Part shown: in pieces, positions 8,405-16,967 of the stretch
How positions within the stretch are numbered: position 1 is the first letter of the stretch
How the letters are laid out: every line of letters starts with the position of its first letter
DNA from: JAHRAW01 sp965212085
GTDB lineage: Bacteria; Pseudomonadota; Gammaproteobacteria; Arenicellales; Poriferihabitantaceae
Assembly (NCBI GenBank): GCA_965212085.1
Contig: OZ243042.1
Span: 2,108,001-2,172,000 of the forward strand
DNA length: 64,000 nt
Direction of reading: 5' to 3'
Translations under genes and position numbers: made by a program
The notes under the pieces: generated by a model
What the model saw: only the letters and a program-made list of their open reading frames with translations
Told to the model about the DNA's origin: nothing
Database searches by the model: none

Positions 8405-9709
8405 TCAACCGCCGCTATAAGCCCGCCGAACCTCCTCGGCGATGATTTCCATCCCCCGCCGGACCTGCGCCGGGTCGGCGGCGTAGGTTACGCGGATACA
8501 TTCTTCGCGGTGCCGCCACGGCTGCGTGAGGCCGGGGAAAAAGTGCCGCCCGGCGATTACCAGTACGCCGCGTTGTTTGAGCCGCTGGTACAGGGTTTCG
8601 CTGCTGACCGGCATATCGGGAAACCACAGCCACAGAAAAATCGCGCCCTCGGAAGCGTGCACGCGCACCGGCAAGCCGGCCATCAAATCGCGCACCAGGG
8701 CGATGGCCTCGCCGGAGCGCGCGCGGTAGTAGGGGGCGATGGTGTCCGCGCACAACGACAACAACTCCCGGCTTTGCAGCAGGCGGGTGACCAGGGTCGG
8801 GCCGAAGCGTCCGGGGGCGAGGGTGAAGATGGCGTTGGCGCGGGTTAGTTGGGCGATGACCTCGGGGTTGGCAACGATGATGCCGGTGCGCGCGCCGGGC
8901 AGCCCCAGCTTGGACAGGCTCAGGCAGAGGATCACGTGCTCGTCCCAGGATGGCGTGGCGCGGTTGAAGACGATGGCGGGGAAGGGCGGGCCGTAGGCGC
9001 CGTCCACGATCAGCGGCACGCCGGCCTTTGCGGTCAGTCGCCGGAGTTTGGCGACTTCGCGGTCGGTGATCACGTTGCCGGTGGGGTTGGTGGGGCGGGA
9101 GATGCAAACCGCGCCGATTTCATCGTTGATGTTCAGGCGGTCGAAGTCCACGCGGTATTTGAAAAACAAGTCGTCGAGGTCTTCGATGACCGGCTGGTTG
9201 GCGGTGAAGAGCGGCTGTTCGCCGAGGCCGAGGTCGGCGTAGCCGATGTATTCGGGGGTCATCGGCAGCAGGATTTTTTTGAACGCGCCGCCGGCGCCGG
9301 CACCGGCACCTGCGCCGGCATCAGGGTAACGCCCCGCGAACAAGTTGAACAAAACGCCGAAGCCGGCCTGGCTACCGTTGGTGACCGCGATGTTGGCCGG
9401 GCCGAGGGGCCAGCCGAAGCGTTCGCGCAGCAGTTCGGCGAGCGCCTCAACGAAGGCGTGGTTGCCCTGGGGGGAGTCGTAGTTGCCCACCATGCGCTCG
9501 AATTTTTCGCCATCGGCGAGCATCGTTTCCATTTCCCTGCGGAACACCTTTTCGGCTTCGGGAATGGCCGCCGGATTGCCGCCGCCGAGCATCTGGATTT
9601 CACCACCGCCGTTGATCGCCCCGCCGAGGTCTTCCATCAGTTGCAGGATGCCGCTGTCGGTTTTGAACTGGCTGGAGAATCGGGCGTATTTCACGGTGTA
9701 TGGGGTCAC
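8405..9709 (-). CDS. avtA: Valine--pyruvate aminotransferase
   Basis: PLP enzyme of fold type I that transaminates between valine/2-oxoisovalerate and alanine/pyruvate. Family marks include DSGILQLMEDLGGAINGGG and MLGGGNPAAIPE near the N-terminus, SRPTNPTGNV, and the PLP lysine K267 in SLSKLGLPGAR. The length (434) is a little above the usual ~417, mainly because of an (AG)5 low-complexity loop at residues 131-140 encoded by GC-rich hexamer repeats at about 9287-9318. The start is the ATG at 9709; a slightly shorter start is possible since the known E. coli protein begins close to the FSSQFKTDSG segment. It reads toward the 2PGK-like gene, 99 bp away. Confidence 0.9.
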   Translation of the reverse strand: MTPYTVKYARFSSQFKTDSGILQLMEDLGGAINGGGEIQMLGGGNPAAIPEAEKVFRREMETMLADGEKFERMVGNYDSPQGNHAFVEALAELLRERFGWPLGPANIAVTNGSQAGFGVLFNLFAGRYPDAGAGAGAGAGGAFKKILLPMTPEYIGYADLGLGEQPLFTANQPVIEDLDDLFFKYRVDFDRLNINDEIGAVCISRPTNPTGNVITDREVAKLRRLTAKAGVPLIVDGAYGPPFPAIVFNRATPSWDEHVILCLSLSKLGLPGARTGIIVANPEVIAQLTRANAIFTLAPGRFGPTLVTRLLQSRELLSLCADTIAPYYRARSGEAIALVRDLMAGLPVRVHASEGAIFLWLWFPDMPVSSETLYQRLKQRGVLVIAGRHFFPGLTQPWRHREECIRVTYAADPAQVRRGMEIIAEEVRRAYSGG

Positions 9710-9833
9710 TCATTCACTGTCATTCACTGCCGGGTTTCATTCTACTCCGTCATTCCCGTACGGGTTCAGCAATTCGCTGATAAATTTTTTATTCTACGCT
9801 GTCATTTTCGAGCGGTAGTGTCCGGGGCGCGGG

Positions 9834-10255
9834 GGGTTGCGCGTGACGCGCATGCGGGGGGGAGACCCCCCGCGCCCCCCTGTGCGGCGCGGGAAAACAT
9901 CCTGTTTTCAGCGCCGCTGCGCACATCCCTGTGCGCGACAGTCCGGCTATCGCCGGGCCGAAAAAGCGGATCCGATACGATGAAAAATATGGTCGCTACG
10001 CTCCCTATTTTTCTATCGTTCGGGTATGACACCGAGGGCGTAAGGCAGGGCAAAGGAAGCGCAAAAGAAGCGACCAAGCCTCATCGTTTCCCTTGCCCGT
10101 CTTTACACCTCTGCGGCCGTCCAACCGGCGGCGTAGCCGCTAACTTCGGCGTGCGCAGGGACGCGCACGGCGGCGCTGAAAACAGGAGTTTTCCCGCGCC
10201 GCAAGGGGGGCATGCGGGGGGTCTCCCCCCGCAAATGCGCGTCACGCGCAACCCG
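9834..10255 (-). repeat. Long composite repeat C-D, copy 1
   Basis: Module C (9834-10040, from TTGCGCGTGACGCGCAT to a CGGGTATGACACCGAGGGCG end) joined to module D (10041-10255). The whole ~420 bp recurs at about 47589-48003 with few differences. A truncated type B end (TTTTCGAGCGGTAGTGTCCG, 9806-9825) lies just before it. The element fills the gap between the start of avtA and the end of the dehydrogenase gene. Confidence 0.85.
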
Positions 10256-10277
10256 CCTCGCGCCCTCGCCCCCCACC

Positions 10278-11252
10278 TCACCCGTCATCGGCGACCGCCC
10301 GCAATACGCCGACGATTTTGCGGTCGCGCCGGGCCGCGAGCTCCCTGAAATCGCGCCCGGCGGCGATTTCGGCACAGCCGTCCACCATTTGGTCGCGTAG
10401 TTTGCGGGTTAGTTCCGGGGCTTCCAGCCGCGTCCACGGCAGTTTCAGGGCCGGGCCGAACTGGTCGAGGTTTGCGGCCATGCCGCCCGCCCCGCAGGCG
10501 ACGTGAAACGCCATGCACTGCCCCAAAACCGCCATGCGCGGCGCCGGGCCGTTGATCAGCGCGGTGTCGATCTGCCTCGGGGTGGCCTCGTCGTTGGCCA
10601 CCATGTGTAGCGCCTCGCGCCACAACGCTTCCTGCAGGCGGGTGGCGATGAAGCCCGGTATTTCGCGGTTCAGAATCAGCGGGGTTTTCCCCGCCAGTTG
10701 GTAGAACTCGCCGGCCCATTGCACGGCGGCGGGGGAAGTTTTTTCGCCGCCGACTATTTCCACCAGGGGCAGCAGGTACGGCGGGTTGAAGGGATGACCG
10801 ACCACGGTTCGCCGGGGGGTTTGGCAGCGCGCCTGGATGGCGCTCATGGTAAGCCCCGAAGTGCTTGAGGCGATGACTACGTTCTTCGCCACCAACGCGC
10901 CGAGGCGTTCGTAGAGGGCTTGCTTGAGGGGCAGTATTTCCGGCGCGCTTTCTTGCACGAACCCGGTGCCGGACACTGCTTCTTCCAGGTCAAAGGCGAG
11001 GGTCAGGCGCTCCCGTGACGCGCCTTCTTTGAGGCCGAGGGCTTCGAGGCTGAGCCACGCGGTGTCCACGACCTCAAAGAAGGCGCGTTGTTCGGCGCGG
11101 TCGTGCAAATAGCAGGTTACGTCATAGCCCCGCGCCAGAAAATGTGCCGCCCAGCCGGCGCCGATGGGGCCGCCGCCGATGCTCGCTACGCGCGTTACCT
11201 GAGCGGGGTCCGGGTGGGGGTGAGGGTGGGGGTGCGGGCTTGAAGCGGGCAT
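10278..11252 (-). CDS. L-carnitine dehydrogenase-like enzyme (3-hydroxyacyl-CoA dehydrogenase family)
   Basis: NAD-dependent dehydrogenase of 324 residues. The Rossmann motif is VASIGGGPIGAGWA; FVQESAPE, SSTSGL and GHPFNPPYLLPLVEIVGGE follow, then the C-terminal helical domain (REIPGFIATRLQEALWREALH). This single-domain layout and length match carnitine 3-dehydrogenase (LcdH) of pseudomonads better than fatty acid oxidation enzymes. It would oxidise L-carnitine or a similar beta-hydroxy acid to the keto form. The start is 3 bp after the LLM gene stop, so the two are co-translated. The N-terminus has an odd (HP)4 tract from a hexamer repeat. Substrate specificity is inferred. Confidence 0.78.
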   Translation of the reverse strand: MPASSPHPHPHPHPDPAQVTRVASIGGGPIGAGWAAHFLARGYDVTCYLHDRAEQRAFFEVVDTAWLSLEALGLKEGASRERLTLAFDLEEAVSGTGFVQESAPEILPLKQALYERLGALVAKNVVIASSTSGLTMSAIQARCQTPRRTVVGHPFNPPYLLPLVEIVGGEKTSPAAVQWAGEFYQLAGKTPLILNREIPGFIATRLQEALWREALHMVANDEATPRQIDTALINGPAPRMAVLGQCMAFHVACGAGGMAANLDQFGPALKLPWTRLEAPELTRKLRDQMVDGCAEIAAGRDFRELAARRDRKIVGVLRAVADDG

Positions 11253-11255
11253 GCT

Positions 11256-12311
11256 TCAGGCAAAGGCCGGCATCACTTCCCGGCAAAACAGTTCCAGGGA
11301 GCGTTTTTGTTCCCGGCGGCCGAGGCCGAGGCTGGCGTAATAGACGAACTCATCCACGCCGAGTTCCTGGTAACGCTTCAACTTGGCGATCACCTGCTCC
11401 GGGGTGCCGAACATCAGGTTGTCGTGGAGCATTTTCGGATCGTATTCCTCGCGGTTCGCCAGCTCCGCAAAGGCGATGGCTTTGGGGAAACCGTCTTCCA
11501 CGTCCCCCAAATTTTTGAACAGGTTTTCAAACTGGGATAACTGGCGTTGGGCGGCCTTGACCGGCATTTCCCAATCGTCCTTGCGCTCGTAGACGGCGGT
11601 GTGGCGCATCATCGCGAAGGTTGGGTTGGGCGTATCGGCCGCATCGGCCGCATCGGAATGTTTCGTCAGGGATTCCTCAAAACGCTGCCGGTACAGTTCG
11701 GCCTCGGACATGGGCCGGGTCAGCGGCCAGGTGATGACGTGGCAGCCGTGCTCTACGGCGTAGTCAAAACTGACCGGGGCGCGCGCCGCCACCCAGATCG
11801 GCGGGTGGGGTTTTTGCAGGGGCTTGGGAACCGAGGTGGATTTGGGAAACCGCCAGAACTCGCCGTCATGCTCGGTATCCCCCCGCCACAACGCCTTGAC
11901 CACCGGCAGCAACTCCTGCATATAACGCCAGCCCTCGGTCTGCTTGAGGCCGGGGCGCATGCGGTCGAACTCCCGCTGATAGGCCCCGGAACCGATGCCG
12001 AACTCCAGCCGCCCGCCGCTGTACAAGTCCAGCAACGCCGCCTCTCCGGCGAGGTTGATGGGATGCCAGTAAGGCGCCACCGCCACCCCGCTGCCGAGGC
12101 GGATGGTGTTGGTATGCGCCGCCCACCAGGTCAGGATCTGAAACGGGTTCGGCGCAATGGTCATCTCAAGGGCGTGGTGTTCCGCCGCCCAGACGATGGT
12201 AAAGCCGCCCGCGTCGGCCATCTGCACCATCTCCAGCGTATGCCGTTCGACCTCGCGCATGTCGAGGTCGGGCGTCATGCGCTCCATGTTGATGGCGAGT
12301 TGAAATTTCAT
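11256..12311 (-). CDS. LLM-class flavin-dependent monooxygenase
   Basis: Luciferase-like TIM-barrel oxidoreductase of 351 residues that uses FMNH2 and O2 (or F420 in other lineages). Family features are VWAAEHHALEMTIAPNPF, IRLGSGVAVAPYWHPINLAGEAALLDLYSGGRLEFGIGSG (here split across the FMN pocket) and a C-terminal FGTPEQVIAKLKRYQELGVDEFVYYA. It is the middle gene of a ridA-LLM-dehydrogenase run on the minus strand and lies 60 bp after ridA. The substrate is unknown. Partnership with a RidA protein recalls the Rut pyrimidine pathway, but other rut genes are absent. A small (ADA)n insertion (SDAADAADTP) interrupts a loop. Confidence 0.82.
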   Translation of the reverse strand: MKFQLAINMERMTPDLDMREVERHTLEMVQMADAGGFTIVWAAEHHALEMTIAPNPFQILTWWAAHTNTIRLGSGVAVAPYWHPINLAGEAALLDLYSGGRLEFGIGSGAYQREFDRMRPGLKQTEGWRYMQELLPVVKALWRGDTEHDGEFWRFPKSTSVPKPLQKPHPPIWVAARAPVSFDYAVEHGCHVITWPLTRPMSEAELYRQRFEESLTKHSDAADAADTPNPTFAMMRHTAVYERKDDWEMPVKAAQRQLSQFENLFKNLGDVEDGFPKAIAFAELANREEYDPKMLHDNLMFGTPEQVIAKLKRYQELGVDEFVYYASLGLGRREQKRSLELFCREVMPAFA

Positions 12312-12371
12312 AGTGCCTGCCTGACTCCCGGATGCGGATTGTTAAACCTGATTACTGTAACACGAACAAGG

Positions 12372-12797
12372 TTACGCGCCGGCTGCGAGCGGATGCGGGC
12401 GGTAGGCGATCACCTCGACCTCGACCCGCACATCCACCAGCAAATCCGTCACCACCGCCGAACGCGCCGGCGGGTCGTGGGGAAAATACTCGCCGTACAC
12501 CGCATTGAATCCGGCAAAATCCGCGCGCTCAGTAAGCCACACCGTGGCCTTGACCACGTCGCCCAGTTCGCAACCGGCCTCGGCGAGGGTTTTGCGGATA
12601 TCCCCCAAGACCGCGTGGGTCTGCGCTTCAATGGTGCCGCCGCTCATCGGTACGCCGTCCTTGAACGGAACCTGCCCGGTCAAAAAAACAAAATCCCCGG
12701 CGCGCACCGCCCGCGACAACGACAGCCGCTTGCCGCCGATTATCAGCGGTTCGCCGATGACTTGCTTGGCGGCTTTTTTAGTCGGGCGCATCATCAC
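12372..12797 (-). CDS. RidA family protein (enamine/imine deaminase fold)
   Basis: A 141-residue protein with RidA features: RAVRAGDFVFLTGQVPFKDG, THAVLGDIRKTLAEAGCELGDVVKATVWL, FNAVYGEYF, and a C-terminal ARSAVVTDLLVDVRVEVEVIAY. The Arg of ARSA is the position that binds the substrate carboxylate in active members. RidA proteins hydrolyse reactive enamines. Here it likely serves the neighbouring oxidative pathway. The start shows three adjacent Met codons, and any of them could be used. It is divergent from the aldehyde dehydrogenase gene, only 58 bp away, so both promoters must lie in that gap. Confidence 0.83.
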   Translation of the reverse strand: MMMRPTKKAAKQVIGEPLIIGGKRLSLSRAVRAGDFVFLTGQVPFKDGVPMSGGTIEAQTHAVLGDIRKTLAEAGCELGDVVKATVWLTERADFAGFNAVYGEYFPHDPPARSAVVTDLLVDVRVEVEVIAYRPHPLAAGA

Positions 12798-12804
12798 CGG
12801 AAAG

Positions 12805-12816
12805 ATATATTATAAT
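12805..12816. promoter_or_regulatory. Candidate -10 region in the ridA/aldehyde dehydrogenase divergent gap
   Basis: The short AT-rich run GATATATTATAAT stands out in a GC-rich gap. It offers TATAAT on the plus strand (12811-12816) and a near-symmetric -10-like box on the minus strand. No clear -35 boxes are seen, so the call is tentative. Confidence 0.35.
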
Positions 12817-12855
12817 CACCTCCCCTGACAAGTCCCCAACACATTCCGGCGGGTC

Positions 12856-14355
12856 ATGACCAAACTGAAATCTTTCCAGATGCTCATCAACGGCGCGTGG
12901 GTTGACGCCGGCGATGGGAAAAAATTTCCCAGTATCAATCCCACCGACGGGTGCGCCTGGGCGGAAATTCCCGAAGCCACCGAAGCCGACGTGGATGACG
13001 CGGTGCAAGCCGCCCACCGCGCCTTCACCAGCGGGCCGTGGGCGGACGCATCGCCCACCGAGCGCGGGCGGTATCTGCGCAGACTCGCCGACCTGCTGGC
13101 GGACAAATCCGAGGAACTGGGCCGGGTGGAGACCATTGACACCGGCAAAATACTCACCGAAACCCGCTGGCAGGCGAAGTACATCGCGGATTTTTTTCAC
13201 TACTACGCGGGTTGCGCCGACAAGATTCACGGCCAAACCATGCCCATTGACAAGCCGGATTTGCTGGTGTTCACCAACCGCGAACCGCTGGGGGTGGTGG
13301 CCGCGGTGGTGCCGTGGAACTCGCAGTTGTTCTTGGTCGCGGTCAAGGTCGGCCCGGCGTTGGCGGCGGGCAACACGATCGTGCTCAAGGCTTCCGAACA
13401 CGCCTCCGCGGCGATGCTGGAGTTTGGCCGGCTCATTGAAGAGGCCGGGTTCCCGCCGGGGGTGGTCAATATCGTTACCGGCCACGGCGACCCCTGCGGC
13501 CGCGCCCTGACTTCCCACCCGCTGGTGCAGCGCATCAGTTTCACCGGCGGGCCGGACACCGCCCGGCGCGTGTTGTACAACTCGGCGGAAAATTTCGCCG
13601 AGGTTTCCCTGGAACTCGGCGGCAAGTCGCCGTTCATCGTCTTTGAAGACGCCGGCCTTGAAAGCGCGGTCAACGGCTCCATCGCCGGCATCTTCGGCGC
13701 CACCGGGCAAAGTTGCGTGGCCGGTTCGCGGCTCTATCTCCAGGAAAACATCGCCGATGGGTTTTTGGCGCGGATGATCGAACAAACCGGCCAAATCAAA
13801 ATCGGCGACCCGCTGGATGAGGCCACGCAGATGGGGCCGTTGTGCACCGGCGCGCAGTTGGAAAACATTGAGCGCGAAGTCGCCTTTGCCCAGGAACAAG
13901 GCGGCAAACTGTTGTGCGGCGGTCATCGCCCGCAAGACCCGGAATTTGCGGGCGCCAACGCCGGCCAATACTACGCGCCGACCATCATTGAATGTCCCCG
14001 CCAGGACTTGCGGATCGTGGATACCGAACTGTTCGGCCCGGTGCTGAGCGTCATCCGCTTTGCCGACGAAGCCGAAGCCATCGCCCTCGCCAACGACACC
14101 CGGCATGGTTTGGCGGCGGGCATTTTCACCAAAAACAGCGCGCGCGCGCTGCGCGTCGCGCGGGCGGTGCGCGCCGGCATCGTGTGGGTCAACACCTACC
14201 GCGTGGTCTCCCCCATCGCCGAGTTCGGCGGCTTCAAAGGCTCCGGCTATGGCCGCGAAAGCGGCTTCCAGGCGATGTACGATTACACCCGCCCGAAGAC
14301 CGTGTGGATGAACACCTCCGACCAGCCCATGGCCAACCCGTTCGTCATGCGCTAG
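12856..14355 (+). CDS. NAD(P)-dependent aldehyde dehydrogenase
   Basis: A 499-residue member of the ALDH superfamily, oxidising an aldehyde to the acid. Visible marks are VVPWNSQLFL, the general base Glu253 in SLELGGKSP, the catalytic Cys287 in GATGQSCVAGSR, and the C-terminal PIAEFGGFKGSGYGRESG. It resembles betaine aldehyde and related amino-aldehyde dehydrogenases. It lies opposite ridA, the LLM oxygenase and the carnitine-dehydrogenase-like gene, and probably works in the same catabolic route. The exact aldehyde is not evident. Next comes a type A repeat and then a tRNA gene on the other strand. Confidence 0.88.
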   Translation: MTKLKSFQMLINGAWVDAGDGKKFPSINPTDGCAWAEIPEATEADVDDAVQAAHRAFTSGPWADASPTERGRYLRRLADLLADKSEELGRVETIDTGKILTETRWQAKYIADFFHYYAGCADKIHGQTMPIDKPDLLVFTNREPLGVVAAVVPWNSQLFLVAVKVGPALAAGNTIVLKASEHASAAMLEFGRLIEEAGFPPGVVNIVTGHGDPCGRALTSHPLVQRISFTGGPDTARRVLYNSAENFAEVSLELGGKSPFIVFEDAGLESAVNGSIAGIFGATGQSCVAGSRLYLQENIADGFLARMIEQTGQIKIGDPLDEATQMGPLCTGAQLENIEREVAFAQEQGGKLLCGGHRPQDPEFAGANAGQYYAPTIIECPRQDLRIVDTELFGPVLSVIRFADEAEAIALANDTRHGLAAGIFTKNSARALRVARAVRAGIVWVNTYRVVSPIAEFGGFKGSGYGRESGFQAMYDYTRPKTVWMNTSDQPMANPFVMR

Positions 14356-14409
14356 GCGCGCTTTTCATTTTTGCATGTTTTCATAACGGTCGCGCGCCCC
14401 ACCCTACCC

Positions 14410-14477
14410 GTCATTCCCGAACGATAGAAAAACAGGGAGCGCCGGCGACCGTTTGTTTCATCGCTTTTCGGGAATCC
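14410..14477 (+). repeat. Palindromic repeat type A
   Basis: A ~68-bp hairpin element GTCATTCCCGAACGATAG ... TCGGGAATCC lying 55 bp after the aldehyde dehydrogenase stop. The inner part is slightly diverged (GGGAGCGCCGGCGACCG) from copies at 5308-5374 and 3957-4022. Between it and the tRNA (14478-14540) nothing else is seen. Confidence 0.85.
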
Positions 14478-14540
14478 AAATGACTGCTTCCTTTGTTGCG
14501 CTTCGGACGGGAAGCTATCCTTGCGCGGTTCCGAAAAAGT

Positions 14541-14617
14541 TGGCGCCCCAGAGAGGATTCGAACCTCCGACCTGCCGCTTAGGAGGCGGCTGCTCTATCC
14601 GACTGAGCTACCGGGGC
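14541..14617 (-). tRNA. tRNA-Arg (anticodon CCT)
   Basis: The reverse complement reads GCCCCGGTAGCTCAGTCGG..., a standard cloverleaf. The acceptor stem GCCCCGG pairs with CTGGGGC (one G-T), the D-loop contains TCAGTCGG, the anticodon stem GCCGC/GCGGC encloses CTCCTAA (anticodon CCT), and the T-arm is GGAGG TTCGAAT CCTCT. The 3' CCA is encoded. It reads AGG codons. The 5' end is followed upstream by two further copies of its first nine bases. Confidence 0.95.
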
Positions 14618-14634
14618 TACCGGGGCTACCGGGG
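14609..14634. repeat. 9-bp tandem repeat of the tRNA-Arg 5' end
   Basis: Three adjacent copies of TACCGGGGC on the plus strand. The first is the 5' acceptor strand of the tRNA gene; the other two lie immediately upstream of the mature 5' end, so the leader of the precursor can offer the same bases for pairing with the 3' acceptor strand. Confidence 0.85.
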
Positions 14635-14693
14635 TCATAATTGGTATTGGCATTATCGCCCTTTTCTTGTGGGCAATGTAACCCCGGTGGGGG

Positions 14694-15095
14694 CTAGTTC
14701 ACCAGTTTGCCGATCAGGTTGGCGAGGGTGCGGGCGAATTCGCTTTCCAGGGGGAACGACAGCATGCCCATGACCGAATAGCCGAGCAGCCACGGCATCA
14801 GGTAGAAACGGATGATGTAAAAAAACCAGGCGATAAATAATGGCACCAGGGGGCGCACCAGAAAACCGGGGGTAACCGGGGCGAAGAATTTGAGCAGGGG
14901 GTCGGTGGAGCGGACGAAGAAGCGCATGAAAAAAAACGAACTGTCTTCGGGCAGGAAAATGCCCATGGCGAAGCGCCCGATCAGGGTCCACATGACCACG
15001 CCGAGGAGGTAGTCCAGCGCCAGGACCCAGAGGGGGAACGCTTCGATCACGGTAATTACGGCGCAGGCCGGTGCGAAAACGTCCCGGCACTGCAA
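14694..15095 (-). CDS. Conserved integral membrane protein of unknown function
   Basis: Up to 133 residues with three or four hydrophobic segments: VITVIEAFPLWVLALDYLLG, VVMWTLIGRFAMGIFL, LVPLFIAWFFYIIRFYL and LLGYSVMGML. It contains an FMRFFVRSTDPLLKFFAPVTPGF stretch reminiscent of YggT-type membrane proteins, but I cannot assign it firmly. The longest frame starts with TTG at 15095, which overlaps a terminator hairpin, so a later start is likely (GTG 15050 or ATG 14993). It lies downstream of the symporter on the same strand, behind that terminator, and would need its own promoter. Confidence 0.6.
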   Translation of the reverse strand: MQCRDVFAPACAVITVIEAFPLWVLALDYLLGVVMWTLIGRFAMGIFLPEDSSFFFMRFFVRSTDPLLKFFAPVTPGFLVRPLVPLFIAWFFYIIRFYLMPWLLGYSVMGMLSFPLESEFARTLANLIGKLVN

Positions 15096-15124
15096 AAGGC
15101 CGGGGCGAAAACGCCCCGGCCTTT
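15095..15124 (-). terminator. Terminator hairpin after the symporter operon
   Basis: A perfect 13-bp inverted repeat AAAGGCCGGGGCG-AAAA-CGCCCCGGCCTTT, 23 bp past the symporter stop (15147). The short T run is inside the stem end. Strength is judged by eye only. Confidence 0.75.
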
Positions 15125-15146
15125 GGGTTGCGGTACGCGCGTTGAA

Positions 15147-16964
15147 TCAGTGCGTGGATTCAAGCACGGTCCTGCCACGGGGCACGCGGATTTCATCCAC
15201 CATGGCTTGGGTTTCCGCGTCTGGTTCGGCGGTCATCAAGGTGACGGCGACCATGGTAATCAAGCTCACCGGCATGCCGATCATGCCGAAGCGCAGGTGG
15301 TCTATGCCGAGCCATGGCGCGTTGCCGAGGAACTGCGGCGCGACGTAGTACAGGTAGGCGGTGCCGGCGATGAAGCCGCATACCATTCCGGCGATGGCGC
15401 CGGCGCGGTTGGCGCGCTTCCACCAGATGCCGAGCACGATGGGGAAGAACAAGCCGCTGCAAGCGAAGTCAAACGCCCAGATCACCGCGCCGAGGATGCC
15501 GGTCAGTTTCAGACTGGCGACCAGCGCGCCGGCGGCGCCGATGCCGAGCAACAGCACGCGCGCAACGATCAGGCGGTGCTTGGTGTCGGCTTTCGGGTCG
15601 ATGATCTTGTAGTACAAGTCATGCGACAGCGCGTTGGCGATGGCGAGCAGCAGGCCGTCGGCGGTGGACATCGCCGCCGCCATGCCGCCGGCGGCCACCA
15701 GCCCGGAGATCACGTACGGCAGGCCGGCGATTTCCGGCGTCGCCAGCACCACGATGTCGGGGCGCATGAAGAACTCGTTGATTTGCAGCAGCCCGTCGCC
15801 GTTGCTGTCGGTGATCGCCAGCATGCCGACGTTGCTCCACTTCTGCACCCACTCCAGCGCGTTGACGTCGCTGATCGCCTTGCCGATGACGCCGGTGGCG
15901 AGGTTGGGGTCAAGCAGTTGCAGTTTGGTGAAGGTCGCCAATGCCGGGGCGGTGAAGTACAAAAGGAAGATGAAGAACAATGACCACGCCACCGATTGCC
16001 GCGCGGCTTTGATGGACGGCGTGGTGAAGTAGCGCATGAGGATATGCGGCAGCGAGGCGGTGCCCGCCATCATGCACAATACCAGGGTCACGAACTTCCA
16101 GTTATATAACGCGCTTTCCTGGGGCGCGTTGTGCAGCGTGGTCAGCACTTTCAGCCCGGCGACTTTTTCCAGCGGCGCGGTGCCGACGCCGAGGCTCTGC
16201 TCCAACTCGCCGATGCGAACCACGGCTTCGCCGTAGGCGAACTGCGGAATTACGCCGAAGTCCTGGGCGTTGGACATCCAGAACACCGGCACCAAATAGG
16301 CGATGATGAGCACGATATACTGCGCCACCTGGGTCCAGGTTACGGCGCGCATACCGCCCAGCATTGAGCACAGCAAGATGCCCAGCAGGCCGAACCATAC
16401 GCCGTACTCAAACGGAATTTGCAGGGCGCGCGCGGCGATGGTGCCGGTGGCGTTGATCTGCGCGGTCACGTAAGTGAACGAGGCCACCGACAGCACCACC
16501 ACGGCGCAAAATCGCGCGAGGTTGCCGCCGTAGCGCGTGCCGATGAAATCCGGCACCGTGTAGCAGCCGAACTTGCGCAGGTACGGTGCCATCAGCGACG
16601 CCACCAGCACGTAGCCGCCGGTCCAGCCGACCACCAGGGCGAGGTAGCCGTGTCCGCCGAAGTAGATGCCGCCGGCCAGCGCCACGAAAGACGCGCCGGA
16701 CATCCAGTCGGCGGCGGTGGCCATGCCGTTGAACACCGCCGGAACCTGGCGGCCGGCGACGTAGTAGGCGTCCACCTGCATGGTGCGGGACAGCCAGCCG
16801 ATGCCGGCGTAGATGACCACCGTGAACAATACGAACAAAATGCCGATGGTGTCGGCCTGCACGCCGAGGGATTCGAGCACCGCCATCAAGGCGACGAAGA
16901 TCAGGAAACCGCCGGTGTAGAGGCCGTAGATTTTCGGCAGGTTTTCAATAAAGTTACCTTTCAT
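15147..16964 (-). CDS. Sodium:solute symporter, large subunit (VC_2705-type SSS family)
   Basis: A 605-residue inner-membrane carrier with about 13-14 hydrophobic segments. Characteristic SSS stretches are YYVAGRQVPAVFNGMATAADWMSGASF, LRKFGCYTVPDFIGTRYG and SATADGLLLAIANALSHD (here as AAAMSTADGLLLA). It is paired with a small DUF4212 subunit ending 3 bp upstream of its start, the usual layout of this two-part symporter class often linked with acetate or other short organic acids. An insert of ~60 residues (FGEAVVRIGELEQ...) and a segment DSNGDGLLQINEFF resembling an EF-hand loop lie in periplasmic or cytoplasmic loops. The substrate is unknown. Confidence 0.87.
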   Translation of the reverse strand: MKGNFIENLPKIYGLYTGGFLIFVALMAVLESLGVQADTIGILFVLFTVVIYAGIGWLSRTMQVDAYYVAGRQVPAVFNGMATAADWMSGASFVALAGGIYFGGHGYLALVVGWTGGYVLVASLMAPYLRKFGCYTVPDFIGTRYGGNLARFCAVVVLSVASFTYVTAQINATGTIAARALQIPFEYGVWFGLLGILLCSMLGGMRAVTWTQVAQYIVLIIAYLVPVFWMSNAQDFGVIPQFAYGEAVVRIGELEQSLGVGTAPLEKVAGLKVLTTLHNAPQESALYNWKFVTLVLCMMAGTASLPHILMRYFTTPSIKAARQSVAWSLFFIFLLYFTAPALATFTKLQLLDPNLATGVIGKAISDVNALEWVQKWSNVGMLAITDSNGDGLLQINEFFMRPDIVVLATPEIAGLPYVISGLVAAGGMAAAMSTADGLLLAIANALSHDLYYKIIDPKADTKHRLIVARVLLLGIGAAGALVASLKLTGILGAVIWAFDFACSGLFFPIVLGIWWKRANRAGAIAGMVCGFIAGTAYLYYVAPQFLGNAPWLGIDHLRFGMIGMPVSLITMVAVTLMTAEPDAETQAMVDEIRVPRGRTVLESTH

Positions 16965-16967
16965 GAC

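Noticed and set aside
8849..10348. Long plus-strand frame opposite avtA running into the repeats
   Set aside because: Antisense shadow joined to repeat sequence; no ribosome site and no family features.
12778..14106. 442-codon minus-strand frame opposite the aldehyde dehydrogenase
   Set aside because: The plus-strand gene has all ALDH catalytic motifs; the opposite frame is a composition artefact.
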